This document shows positions 46,101 through 55,067 of a stretch of 64,000 bases of DNA, in pieces. Position 1 is the first letter of the stretch. Each line of letters starts with the position of its first letter. This stretch comes from Absidia repens (taxonomy: Eukaryota > Mucoromycota > Mucoromycetes > Mucorales > Cunninghamellaceae). Position numbers and translations under genes: made by a program. The DNA lies in the NCBI GenBank assembly GCA_002105175.1, contig MCGE01000003.1, forward strand, positions 372,001-436,000, in the 5' to 3' direction. The notes under the pieces were generated by a model. The model did not search any database, was not told the DNA's origin, and worked only from the letters and a program-made list of their open reading frames with translations.

Positions 46101-48141
46101 ATGATTTTTTATCAATGGCCTGATTCAAATCGATGCTCTGCTGAATTTTAGAAAAAAATAATTTTTGATCCAATTCAGTTCCCGCCGGTGATTCATCTGG
46201 TTTGGGTATGTCTGACTCTAAGCTATCATCAAATGTAAAATGATTTCTATCGTTAAATGATACAGCTAATCCTGTTATAAACATTCCTAGTTTTCCAAAC
46301 AAATCAGTGCCTATAACACATTGATATTCATTGTTCGCATTATCCGCATACTGCATAGCTTCAAATCTATGTTTATGTTTTTTGCCATTATATCTGATAT
46401 TCAACACTTCTGTGTAACCTAATCTTTTTAATTGTGGAGTCGATGCTAGAGTTATAAGACCTTCAGCCTTTTGTACAACAAAATTTTTATTAACCAAAAA
46501 ACTGTGACTAATACTACTGAAATTTGAGCCAGTATCTACCAAGGCATATAGGCAATTGTTTTCTATAATAATAGGAACAATAAATGAGTCATCGTCTAGT
46601 TTTGCCTCTTCAGTATTTTTCTTAGTCATCTTACATTGCATGTTGTCTTTCCTGTCAATCTCCATGGCATTCCAATCTACTGAGCCATCCAGCGCAACTA
46701 AGTCTTCTACGACTTCTTCACGGAGTTTTCTTTCCACTTCTTCCTTGATTCTGGCTCTATACGCCAGTCTTCCTTCTGCTGTGGAGCATTCATCATCAGA
46801 GGGGCTTGCTTCCATCGGTACTTCTTCTTGTACCGGGGCCTTTTCCTTGCGTCGTGCCATACGCATCTTGAATTCCCTGTTGTGCTGGTTACGGTGGTCC
46901 ACGTATTCTTGGCACTTGTGTCCAGGTGCCCACTTGCTTTTGCAATGGAAGCATAGACTTTCCCTACGACATCTTTGCTTTTCTTCGGATTCACCGGAGT
47001 AATCCCTCTTCTTGAATGTTTGGTTCTTGTCCTGTCTGCGTGGTGCAGGTCGGATTCGTCCTCCAGCTTCATGACCGTGGCTGTTGTGGCCAAAATGTCT
47101 TCTTTGGCTGTTTCGTCGGCCAGCATCACGAGATCCCTCAGCTGGGTATCCCCTACCATTCATCTTGGTTGGCGTGGCGTACTTACTATTCATCAAGCCG
47201 CCATATCCCAGGACACCTTGCTTGCCCACACAAAGAATGGGAGCCACTTCTGCCAAGAATGCCACATTCATCGGTGGTCTTACTTCGCTTCCAGTGCTAG
47301 CGTTAGACAGTCGGATCTTGTCCGAAAAATCACCATAGCAGTCATCCATGATTTGTAACAGAATGTTGCCATACGTCACTGAGTCGGGTACCACAGCGTC
47401 ACGCATCCGCATTCTGAAACGATCGATGAAATCAACCGGTTCTTCACCTGTACGGGGTGTCATACTCATCAGTTGCTGGAGATACACCGCTTCCATGCGT
47501 TCACCTTTGTATTTCCTGATCACCATCTGCTTGGCTTCTGACCACGAAAATTTCTTGCCCATGATACTTTGCTGGTACCAAGTGGTCTTGTCATTTGAGT
47601 GCATAACAGCATTGATAAGACAAGCTTCCCAATGCTTTTCCAAATCGAGCCCATTCTGATTCACTACAATCATTTCGAAGGTAGTCAAGAATCGGTCAAT
47701 ATTCTCATGCACAATATTGCCCTCTTGTACGTCCACATCTCCAGGGAGCTGCAACAAGGGGATGTTTCTGGGGATAACAACCTTTTCATCCTGGTTTTTC
47801 TTTCCCGTTTGTTCCCTTTCTTCCTTCATTTCCTTTAATTGCTCACGCAACTTCAGGGTCTTGGCATGCAACTCGTCATAACGTTGCTGTTCGCCTTCAT
47901 TGTTCATGGCATCGTGCATTTCAACCAATGTACGTGCATACGTCTTTCTGGTTGCTGCAATGCTTTTATCCAGCAAAGACAACAAAACTTCTTCAGACAC
48001 ATCATCTTCATTTTCCAATGAAACATCATCTAGTTTCACTTCACCAGTGGCCAAACTGCCCTGGTCGCACTCCATTTCATCATAAGGAGTGACAGCTTCT
48101 ACTTCTTGAGCTGATTTCTTGTTTTGAATAGTATAAACCAT
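43165..48141 (-). CDS. Gag-Pol polyprotein, single frame with chromodomain
   Basis: 1,658 residues in one uninterrupted frame. Order by residue: Gag with coiled-coil-like charged N-terminus; CX2CX7HXC zinc knuckle CFHCKSKWAPGHKC (about 397-410); aspartic protease LVDTGSNFSS (about 535); reverse transcriptase with FIDDIVVYS (about 852); RNase H with YIATDASNTGIG (about 997); integrase with HHCC zinc region (about 1210) and catalytic D, D, E, where DNGTEF and GVAEN are 35 residues apart; C-terminal chromodomain YKVKWRGLEIEDATWEKEE (about 1567-1600). The chromodomain suggests targeting to marked chromatin. Gag and Pol are fused without a frameshift or stop, a known arrangement in some gypsy elements. 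All catalytic motifs look intact. Confidence 0.96.
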   Translation of the reverse strand: MVYTIQNKKSAQEVEAVTPYDEMECDQGSLATGEVKLDDVSLENEDDVSEEVLLSLLDKSIAATRKTYARTLVEMHDAMNNEGEQQRYDELHAKTLKLREQLKEMKEEREQTGKKNQDEKVVIPRNIPLLQLPGDVDVQEGNIVHENIDRFLTTFEMIVVNQNGLDLEKHWEACLINAVMHSNDKTTWYQQSIMGKKFSWSEAKQMVIRKYKGERMEAVYLQQLMSMTPRTGEEPVDFIDRFRMRMRDAVVPDSVTYGNILLQIMDDCYGDFSDKIRLSNASTGSEVRPPMNVAFLAEVAPILCVGKQGVLGYGGLMNSKYATPTKMNGRGYPAEGSRDAGRRNSQRRHFGHNSHGHEAGGRIRPAPRRQDKNQTFKKRDYSGESEEKQRCRRESLCFHCKSKWAPGHKCQEYVDHRNQHNREFKMRMARRKEKAPVQEEVPMEASPSDDECSTAEGRLAYRARIKEEVERKLREEVVEDLVALDGSVDWNAMEIDRKDNMQCKMTKKNTEEAKLDDDSFIVPIIIENNCLYALVDTGSNFSSISHSFLVNKNFVVQKAEGLITLASTPQLKRLGYTEVLNIRYNGKKHKHRFEAMQYADNANNEYQCVIGTDLFGKLGMFITGLAVSFNDRNHFTFDDSLESDIPKPDESPAGTELDQKLFFSKIQQSIDLNQAIDKKSFCTIPESVVSLNTPEGQTCYRRQYPLPDKLMPLVDEAVSNWLEEGTVIKASVNNQWNSPLTLAPKKDADGKKSRKRPCLDPRHINNLLPDDKYPLPLIRDIFGTLNNAKVFSTLDLKTAFHRFKIEPRDQHKTTFTHRGIQYMFQGCPFGLKPLSSKFQRVTALILEHMDFATSFIDDIVVYSQDMDRHAEHVKCVIDKLTEVNLILNPDKCHFAQRTVHLLGFCVSEKGLSLDKRKVTNVQNWPVPKTGNDIEKFLGVVNYFRDHIPKVSVLTAPLDKLRKAKTLTGLWSQAQEKSFNDLKHILTLAPVIKYPHVNAPYYIATDASNTGIGAVLFQVIEKKIMHLGFFARALSASERNYSTTKRELLAIVFALHKFHKFLWGNPFTLFTDHRALTYIHTQKIANPMIINWLEIILQYNFTVAHIPGMDNVLPDALSRLFSVEKELEGDESDQPTIKKQYSAKRLEKMAGNYDDHFTPPIEERTKLVNLYHRTTALHVAQHLKQPEEVEVNLIDNLEKRKQILHKQHAFGHFGAVAMERAIHADGIHWPNIREDALNIVRNCKACMQYNIVRKGYNPLASITATMPGDHWAIDLAGPMDLTHKGNTFIMVMVDVCTKYTLLKAIPDKTSQTIGEKLVEIFCTFGFPKTLQSDNGTEFVNSTIKQITKTNKIDHRLISAYHPRGNGVAENKVKITKETLAKEMVGKGEDWDQYLPAVQLAMNAQPVNLTNSAPFALMFARKLNTFKDYNNAKDKTLLTEEESVLEGRLEVSRRIKDMADIVIPAIVQRTKEVRETAQRQFDRKHRIKDFKPGSLVGLLTAKRNKKNEPRYTGPYKVIRKNNGGAYVLENMDGNRLNKHYPPSALKTISEDPDLEKDMRLVLEEILEERGNSQEKEYKVKWRGLEIEDATWEKEEALDSNDVQIFLGNQVRKRMAIEMENAEREKEKARQAEQRKRNAEREAWLAKKKSKTTRKSTRNKK

Positions 48142-48164
48142 GATAAAATATTCGTTTAAAAAAA

Positions 48165-48448
48165 TGTTAAGTGGGGTAGGATTTGTAGTAATAAAAATAA
48201 CGAGAATAAAAATAAACGAGATTTCGATATGGTTTTATTTTGTGCTGACCATCCCGTTATTTATAAGAAAAGCGGTGTTTGTATTGAGTAACGTGAAACT
48301 AGTGCTTATCATCCAGATGCCCCATTTAGATACTTGTTACGTATGTTCAGGAATTATCGTGACCAATTATTCCCATGGTCGTCCTTAATCCGTCTTTTAT
48401 TATTCTGTTCATACTCAGATGGGTAGGTGTATTATTTCTGACACCACA
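48165..48448 (-). repeat. 5' LTR of the Ty3/gypsy element
   Basis: 284 bp direct repeat of 42593-42876. As the upstream LTR on the element strand it should hold the promoter; the TATA-like cttataaataac is present. Confidence 0.97.
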
Positions 48449-48453
48449 GTGCC

Positions 48454-49600
48454 TAATAATCCAAAATTAACATCCCGCTCACGTGGTGATTGGTTTTTTT
48501 TTTCACTCCCGATTTTTTTCTCCTCTGTCCAGTCTTTTCTTTCATTCAATTTCTTTTTTTTTTATTCTTTTTTTCTATTCTTTTTTTTTCTTTTACCAAT
48601 CAACTTATTTGAGGTCAAGGTGATCTTACATTAGTATCAGGACTAGGTTAGATGGGTTTTCAGCTCAGGGATTACAAGATGCATGGGGAATCTCTTTCAT
48701 TTTGGATTCAGGATTTTAGACCGCCATTAGTTAGCTTTTTGAAGCTTCATTAACTTGGTTTAATTTTAGTTTGTCCATAGCTTGTATAAAAATCTGAATA
48801 AAATATACCTCTTTTACTTGCTTCAATGATAAAATGTTCCATTAGTCTTTCTCATGCCTTGTGCAGTAGATCCCTTTTTTACTGCCACCATTCCATTTGA
48901 CTAGTGTTGATCGTTATTATGCTTCAATATCGGTTATCGCTTTAGTCCTTCTCATACTTTATACAGCATAATTAAATACCATTTCACACTTTTCCGTTTA
49001 GGTTTGGTGCTGACTGTTCTTCAAATCTCACATTAGTCCACTCATGCTACCTCCATTAGGCCAACGTTACGATGAACTCTTTCTTATTGGTGTAGTTTTT
49101 TACTCATGAAATCAAATATGTCCTTTTTATCGGCCATCCTCTGACATATTAGATTGTGAGTAAAGTCTTTATTGTAGCTGCTTTTTCAACGTGCTACAAA
49201 GCACCTACTACCTAAATCTCCTTCTATGGCTACAATCCCCCCCCCGGAATCGCAGTGACGATCGACAGTTCTGCATCACTGAATGGCGAACGTAACAATA
49301 TTTTTAATCACCCAGTTTTATTAATTAAATTTTTGTGGTTTAATAACCACTATACTCTAGAACACTTTCTCCTGATTTCTTGCGAGCCCAGTATAATAAT
49401 AAAAGAAATTTTGTTTTTTCAGTGGCTTTCCAACCATATATACGTATCCCCTAAATGGACCCTCTGTCATTATAAAACATTATCCCCCCGGGCGACTAAT
49501 TGATAGTTTAGACCACTTGAGATAAAGACGGCGCTACTCCAGCTCTATCATTACTAAAGTTGGGTTCTGGTGTCAACGACACCAGGCGAAATGAAAAACC
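48454..49600 (+). repeat. Dispersed repeat family R, long copy 5
   Basis: Starts after the LTR target duplication with catcccgctcacgtggtgat, then the pyrimidine tract and the core (ggactaggttagatgggttt, tcagctcagggattacaaga). It continues with the distal blocks shared with 25,935-26,780 and ends with the cgactaattgatagtttaga and ggcgctactccag region. No coding frame. The LTR element landed beside or within this copy. Confidence 0.75.
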
Positions 49601-50435
49601 CTGGAACGGCAATGCTTTCTGTAAAATATTGATAAATACTGTATCCATTAATTTTTATTGATATGATAGGTTTTAAACTATATCGAGGATCACAGTGTAG
49701 ACCATATTCTTTATATAATATTAAATGATTTATATAAAATTAATTGGAAAGTCATGTAGAAAATGATGACGTTCGAGAATGAATTTATGAGGTGAAGTAT
49801 TTGGTGTAAGCCCGTGAACATGGGCAAAGAGGGTTAAACGGAAACAAGGTGGCAAAAAATAAAATGGTGACATTTTGTCATGGTAGATCATCAGTAACCT
49901 ATGAAAAACCGTGGTTCTTACTTTTTGTTTATTTATGATATACGGTAACACAATTATAGTATTGTATGAACTGATAGTAAAGTAATCGACGACCATCAGC
50001 CATAATGATAGGTTTGTTGCACTCTACTATTTGCTCATTATGTCTTCAATTTCTTTTTTTGGCAAGTAGGTTCCTTAAATGTGATAATATCAGAGGAGAT
50101 CCACACTGTGATATAAATGGTGTGTGTAGGACGATCAATTTCTGTAATTTATTTTATCATAAAATGTACTGTACCATGCCATAAATATATATGCATAAAA
50201 AGTTTAAAGCGAGTTTTGCGTTTGAGCCTAATGGCATATCTACATTTAAACTGGATTTTCAATGAATCTCTTTTATGGCCATTTTATATATAGTCAAATT
50301 AGCTAAATTTGGAGTAGGATGAATGACGATGGCGATAGTTTACTTGTAGATATATGGTATATAAGACCTGCTTTAGTTTTTATTTTTTTATTTTTCCACA
50401 ATTATTTTCCTCGTTCAGGCAGCGGAATTTTGAAA
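49601..50435. other. Intergenic, upstream of the glycosyltransferase gene
   Basis: AT-rich, with no supported gene. A TATA-like tatatggtatataaga at about 50,350-50,366 lies roughly 75 bp before the chosen ATG and argues against the in-frame upstream ATG at 50,319. Confidence 0.5.
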
Positions 50436-51754
50436 ATGGTCACAGGGAGCTTCAAGTTCGCCAACCTGGTGATGATTTTTTATCTTTTTATCACTTTAAT
50501 TTATCTTTCTTCCCACTTTATCGGACATTTGCGTCAAAACTTCTCCACTGTTTCTTTACATCCACGACTCGATCAAATATCACCGGAAACTGAAGCCTTG
50601 CTTAGTGCTCAACACGTTCTTTGGTCAAGTAATAATAAAGGTTTGTCCGTCAACCAAACACCTTCCTCAATATTTCACTAACTGTTCTATTTTATTTTTA
50701 TTTTTACTTTTTAGAAGCGTCTGCATATCAACACGAATACATTGAAAAGTCGTTCTCTCAAGGTCTAGGCTCAAATAGACTCTATCCGTTTTATTTCAAG
50801 GCACGGGCCGTCAGCAGCAACAGCCCTCACGATGTGACCATTACCACTCTTGTAACACCTCATCGACTGGATGCTCTTGAACGACTAGCTCACCATTATC
50901 AAGGACCCATCTCTGCTGTATTACATATCTATGATGACGACAGTGATCCGACGATACAAGCCAAAGTATTAGACCGTGTCAAAAAGCTATATGCCCGTCA
51001 ACCGAATATGCAGCACTTCGTTGACCTCCATGTCGTTATTGACAAGTATGAGCGACAATTCAATATGTGGCGAAACTTGGCAAAGCTTTATGCTCGCACC
51101 GAATATATTCTTATGCTGGATGTTGATTTTCTGGTTTCACCTTCGGTACGATCGGTGTTGACAACTTTGCCTCCGAAGACCATGGATGCAGTACGTCAAG
51201 GTGCTGCGGCACTTGTTCTACCAGCATTTGAAGAATTGCTTGACAGCAGCAACAGCAGCAACAGCAGCAGCAACAATACACGTAGGACAGCATTAGACAA
51301 CAATAAAAGCAACATATTAGGCATGCTAAATGATACTGGGTTTTTTCCATCGACGAAAGAAGAACTCATCACCGAGGTGAACAATGGACGTGTGGCGATG
51401 TTCCATAAATTCTGGCTCAAAGGTCACGGATCGACAAACTATACGAAATGGTACACTTCCTCTTCGGTATACAAAGTGACTGATTACAACTTTGCCTATG
51501 AGCCGTATGTGATAGTCAAGAAAGAAGGAACCGCTTGGTGTGATGAAAGATTCATTGGGTATGGTGCTAACAAGGCGGCATGCCATTTTGAACTTTATGT
51601 CTCTGGTATGGAATATTTTGTTTTGCCTGACGATTACTTGTTACATCAATACCATCCTTATCCTGAACAGACAAGATCATATGAGGTAAAGAAGAAGACA
51701 ACACTGACCTGGGTTATCGAAGTTGGCGTCTGTGAACTATTTTACTGACAACCG

Positions 51755-51788
<34 letters not shown>

Positions 51789-51977
51789 CCTGATCACTTT
51801 TTAATATAGCGTCATCTGAACAAAAAACTCTATGAACACTTCCGTGAAGAAATCTGTTTTAGGTATGCCAGGTCGATGATGGCTCGTGGGGTTTGGAACA
51901 CCAAGAAATCTACCAATATCAAGAAGGAATGCCACAAAATACGGCACTGGAACAGTCTTATTCGTGGCGCCCACTAG
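50436..51977 (+). CDS. LARGE/B4GAT-type glycosyltransferase (GT49-like), type II membrane protein
   Basis: Golgi-type sugar transferase. Three exons (50436-50640, 50715-51685, 51810-51977) close at 447 residues. A short N-terminal tail is followed by a membrane anchor (LVMIFYLFITLIYLSSHFI, about residues 9-27). The luminal domain has the DxD nucleotide-sugar motif in YILMLDVDFLVSP. The C-terminal half carries GTAWCDERFIGYGANKAA and LPDDYLLHQYHPYP, matching the DERF-GYG-NK and H-x-x-HP features of the LARGE/beta-1,4-glucuronyltransferase family. A Ser/Asn-rich stretch sits near residue 205. In fungi the acceptor is unknown; a role in cell-wall or secreted glycans is inference. Intron 2 has a T run of about 35 bases. 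Confidence 0.88.
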
Positions 51978-52519
51978 TAATATTAGTAGGATCTTAGTAT
52001 GGTATATTATATTTAATATAGTATAGTTTTAGTTTAGTTTAGTTTTTTTTTTTTTTGTCTGATAGTAGTATAGTTTTGTTTATTGATAATAACTGATAGT
52101 TTTTGTGTTGTCTTTTTGATGACAATGATGTAGTTGTAGTTGTTGTAGATGTAGTCTTTTTTTTTTTTTTTTTTTTTTATTTATATATATATATATATTG
52201 TATATACAACCCAAATAAATTGTATGGATGATTCTTTTTCATAAAGATAAATCGAATGACAAGCTGTGATATATACTCTGAATACCTTGTATTGTACATA
52301 CACACATACACACATACACACATACACACTAGTGATCCTAAAACAAAAAAGAGTCCAAGAAATATAGTACTATATACAAAAGACAGCTGATTTTATTATT
52401 TCGATCAATTTAAAAAGGAAAAAATGAACTATAACTAAGTGGAAGTTGGGGGGGGGGATTCAAAAACTAAGGAAAATTGATGGAAATATGGTCTAAGACT
52501 AAATATATATAATACTAAA
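51978..52519. other. Convergent intergenic region
   Basis: 3' flanks of the glycosyltransferase (+) and SPT3 (-). It holds T runs near 52,025-52,040 and 52,157-52,179, an (ACACAT)n microsatellite at about 52,298-52,328 and a G run near 52,450. No gene is seen. Confidence 0.5.
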
Positions 52520-54043
52520 TCAAATGAGAGAAATTCTAGTCCGTACCAGTCCTCCACGAAAGTTTTTGATAGGTTGTGGAGCTTGTTGCAGTCGTCTAAA
52601 TGCTTCGTGAATGTGTTCAGGTCGTAATGGTGTTTGTTCAGTGCTTGGTAAAGAAAAGAGCCCTGCCCTTTCTTCTTCTTCTGTAGTCTTCTTGTCCAGT
52701 GGTTTTGACTCTTTGGTGGTATTTTCTTGTTGTTGTTGTTGTGATGATGTTGAAGATGATGTTGAGGTAGATGTAGTTGGTTGTGGTGCTTGTGATGAAG
52801 CTATTCCCCTCCTCCATCCAATGTCGGTGATGAAGTAGCAGTGGTGGCAGAATCCGTTACTGTCAAAGTATCCTCGGCCATACGCTGTGGTCCTTTGTCG
52901 TCCGTTGAAGTGACCACCACCACCACCTGATTGTCTTCCTTTTCTTTGCCATCGTGACCACCTCCTTCCACGTCTTCAGATTCCTCTTCCCGTTTTCGTT
53001 TTTTCGCTGCTGCCGCTGCTGGACCACCTTCTTCTTCCTTTTTTCCGTCGGCCTCCATGAGATCACGTTTAATTTGCAAGGCCATGGCAGTAAGTTTGGA
53101 CACCATTTCATAGGTCAGGAATCCTAGACTATCGACAATATCATCATTCGGTTTCACTTCCACAAACGAGCTAACATTGGCCCATTCCCGGAATCGTTTG
53201 CCTTTTCGGTACGTGAATGATGCTTGACGGCATTCAGAGTAATGGACATATTCTTCTCGTGTCATGGCCTTGGTTACTTCATCTGCATGACGTAGACGTT
53301 GTATAGAGTCGTTGTAAGCTTCCAATTCATCTTCGTCGTCTGATTCATCTTCAGGGTTGCTTGACTTGACAATGACATCCGAAAATTGATTGACCAGTTC
53401 CCAAGATAATTTGATGATGCTACGGTAGAGTTTACCTTGGAAATTAAAAATAAAAAAAGAGGTAGTATGTGAGAAGCATTAATTTATTATTTACTACAGA
53501 AGTGGATTTTACCATCTTTTCCAGTGTTGGTGTCCTCCATCATATCTTCCACAGGGTCACCAGATCCATCCTTTGTGTTTTTCCGGACATCCTTCCAACT
53601 AAGAAAAGATCGTAGACGATTGACTTTAGCCCGATCGTGGCGCATCAAAAATATAAGATCCTCCGCATTGAGATATCTAGAGTTCCGTCGAGACGCCTGT
53701 GCAGATGCTTGTATAACCTATCCGTGGTTCATGTCGTAGGAATAGATATATCTGATGAGTTTCCTTCGGTAGTGCATATATACACATTACTCCCCTCCTT
53801 ATTTCACCAAACACTTACTATTTCTATGACTTGAGACCGTATAATATCTTCAACTAAGGTCGTTGTTTCTGGTAATGGATCAGATACTTCACCGAAAACA
53901 AACATCATTTGTTGTATTTCACTTTGGAAGCGATATTTGGACTAAATACATATAGAAAAAATAAAGTCATCAACACACATGTCGTATTAAACCAAATATT
54001 TTCTTTAGTCTTTTCACATTACCCTTTTAACTTCGACAGACAT
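52520..54043 (-). CDS. SPT3: SAGA subunit SPT3, one-base frame break near the 3' end
   Basis: Histone-fold TFIID/SAGA component that helps TBP load at promoters. Exons 54043-54023, 53941-53819, 53717-53513 and 53435-52520. Exon 2 begins [18 protein letters not shown], exon 3 holds [20 protein letters not shown] and [13 protein letters not shown], and exon 4 carries [34 protein letters not shown] and an acidic/Ala/Thr linker. The SPT3 C-terminal block [12 protein letters not shown] lies after 52,800 in a different frame. Total exon length is 3n-1; adding one G to the run at 52,806-52,809 restores 421 residues ending at 52,520. As assembled the protein stops early at 52,801. A cryptic intron is possible but the ones I tried give the wrong frame. 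Diverges from the small membrane-protein gene. Confidence 0.9.
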
Positions 54044-54246
54044 GTGGTTTTGATATGCAGAGTCGAGCGACGAAGGGAAGAGCGCGCACAAAAAGAATAT
54101 ATATATATATATATTTTTGCCTGTGGGACATTTCGAATCTCCGCCTTTTTTTTAGTAGGCCTTGATGAGTGACGCTGGAAAACAAAACAAAAACAAATAT
54201 TTCCCTTTCAATTTTTTTTTCTCAACTCTTACATTATATTAAAATC
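54044..54246. promoter_or_regulatory. Divergent promoter between SPT3 and a small membrane protein gene
   Basis: Only 203 bp separate the two opposite start codons. It contains an (AT)n stretch at about 54,098-54,114. No other element is recognised. Confidence 0.5.
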
Positions 54247-54791
54247 ATGGTAAGAAGTCTAGTGTAATTGAACGTGCTCATTATCATAGTATACTCATAA
54301 TATATTTATATATTTATATATTGAAATCATAGGGTGCTGTCAGTCGTTTTCCTTATCCTAAAGTCTGGTAAGGAGTGATACAACACAGAACACAAAATAC
54401 ACGATTCCCTCTACTGCATGCATCTATTCATTCTTTCTCACTCTTTTCTTTTGTTTTAAAGGGCTCCTTCCGGTGGTTGGTGGGCTCAACCCAAAGCCTG
54501 GAAATCTAACACAATTGTTGCTGCTCTTGGCATGACCGTCACCATGGCTGCTATCTGGAACGTCTCTGCCAACAAAGAAGTAATTTGAAAATCATGCTGA
54601 CAACTAACTCTATTGTATCTTATTAACGTTATTTCCATTTATTCTAATATAGCGACGCTATCAACAACCCAAGCGGTGGATTCCTTCAATGATGGTAAGG
54701 ATGCATTTGAAAAGATACTTGCAGTTGTTTTCAGAAACTCATCATTTGCTTTATTGTATAGTGGGCCAAGCAATTCAAGGATCAACAATAG
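54247..54791 (+). CDS. Small single-pass mitochondrial-type membrane protein (possible complex I accessory subunit)
   Basis: Five tiny exons (54247-54249, 54333-54367, 54462-54579, 54653-54694, 54762-54791) encode 75 residues with perfect frame closure. The sequence has VSRFPYPKVWAPSGGWWAQP, then KAWKSNTIVAAL, a hydrophobic helix, and the tail WIPSMMWAKQF. The PxPK-W-P-GGWW and IPSM-WAKQF pattern is what I recall from a conserved family of about 75-100 residue proteins linked with respiratory complex I in plants and fungi; that link is from memory and not certain. The first coding exon is the ATG alone. Confidence 0.75.
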
Positions 54792-55067
54792 AGTAGCTAT
54801 ATTTTTATCTAGAATACATTCAACGCCCATTTTTTATTCTATTTTCTTTTACACAATTTGACAATAAACCGATCAGTAGATACTGTAGAATCATATGTAT
54901 TGTTTTAATTATTGTTTTTAATATATCAATGAATAAAAATATCACACTATACTATTGTACTATATAAAACTAGATGCGTGATGAATGATGTCTGGGGAAG
55001 AAAGCGATGGGCTAGTTGTGTATTCGAGCTTGGTGTGTAGAGGGATGGAATGACAAGACGATCTAAA

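Larger units (their letters stand above)
42593..48448 (-). mobile_element. Complete Ty3/gypsy (chromovirus-type) LTR retrotransposon
   Basis: 5,856 bp, with 284 bp LTRs at 42593-42876 and 48165-48448 that look identical base for base. The 5 bp target duplication GTGCC lies at 42588-42592 and 48449-48453. The element reads on the minus strand. A polypurine tract, ctggagggggatga, lies immediately before the 3' LTR (42877-42890). One open gag-pol frame fills the interior. Identical LTRs and intact coding suggest a very recent insertion. Leader between 5' LTR and start codon is only 23 nt. Confidence 0.97.

Noticed and set aside
50319..50435. Upstream in-frame ATG for the glycosyltransferase
   Set aside because: The extra segment contains a TATA-like motif and lacks protein character; the ATG at 50,436 gives a normal type II anchor.
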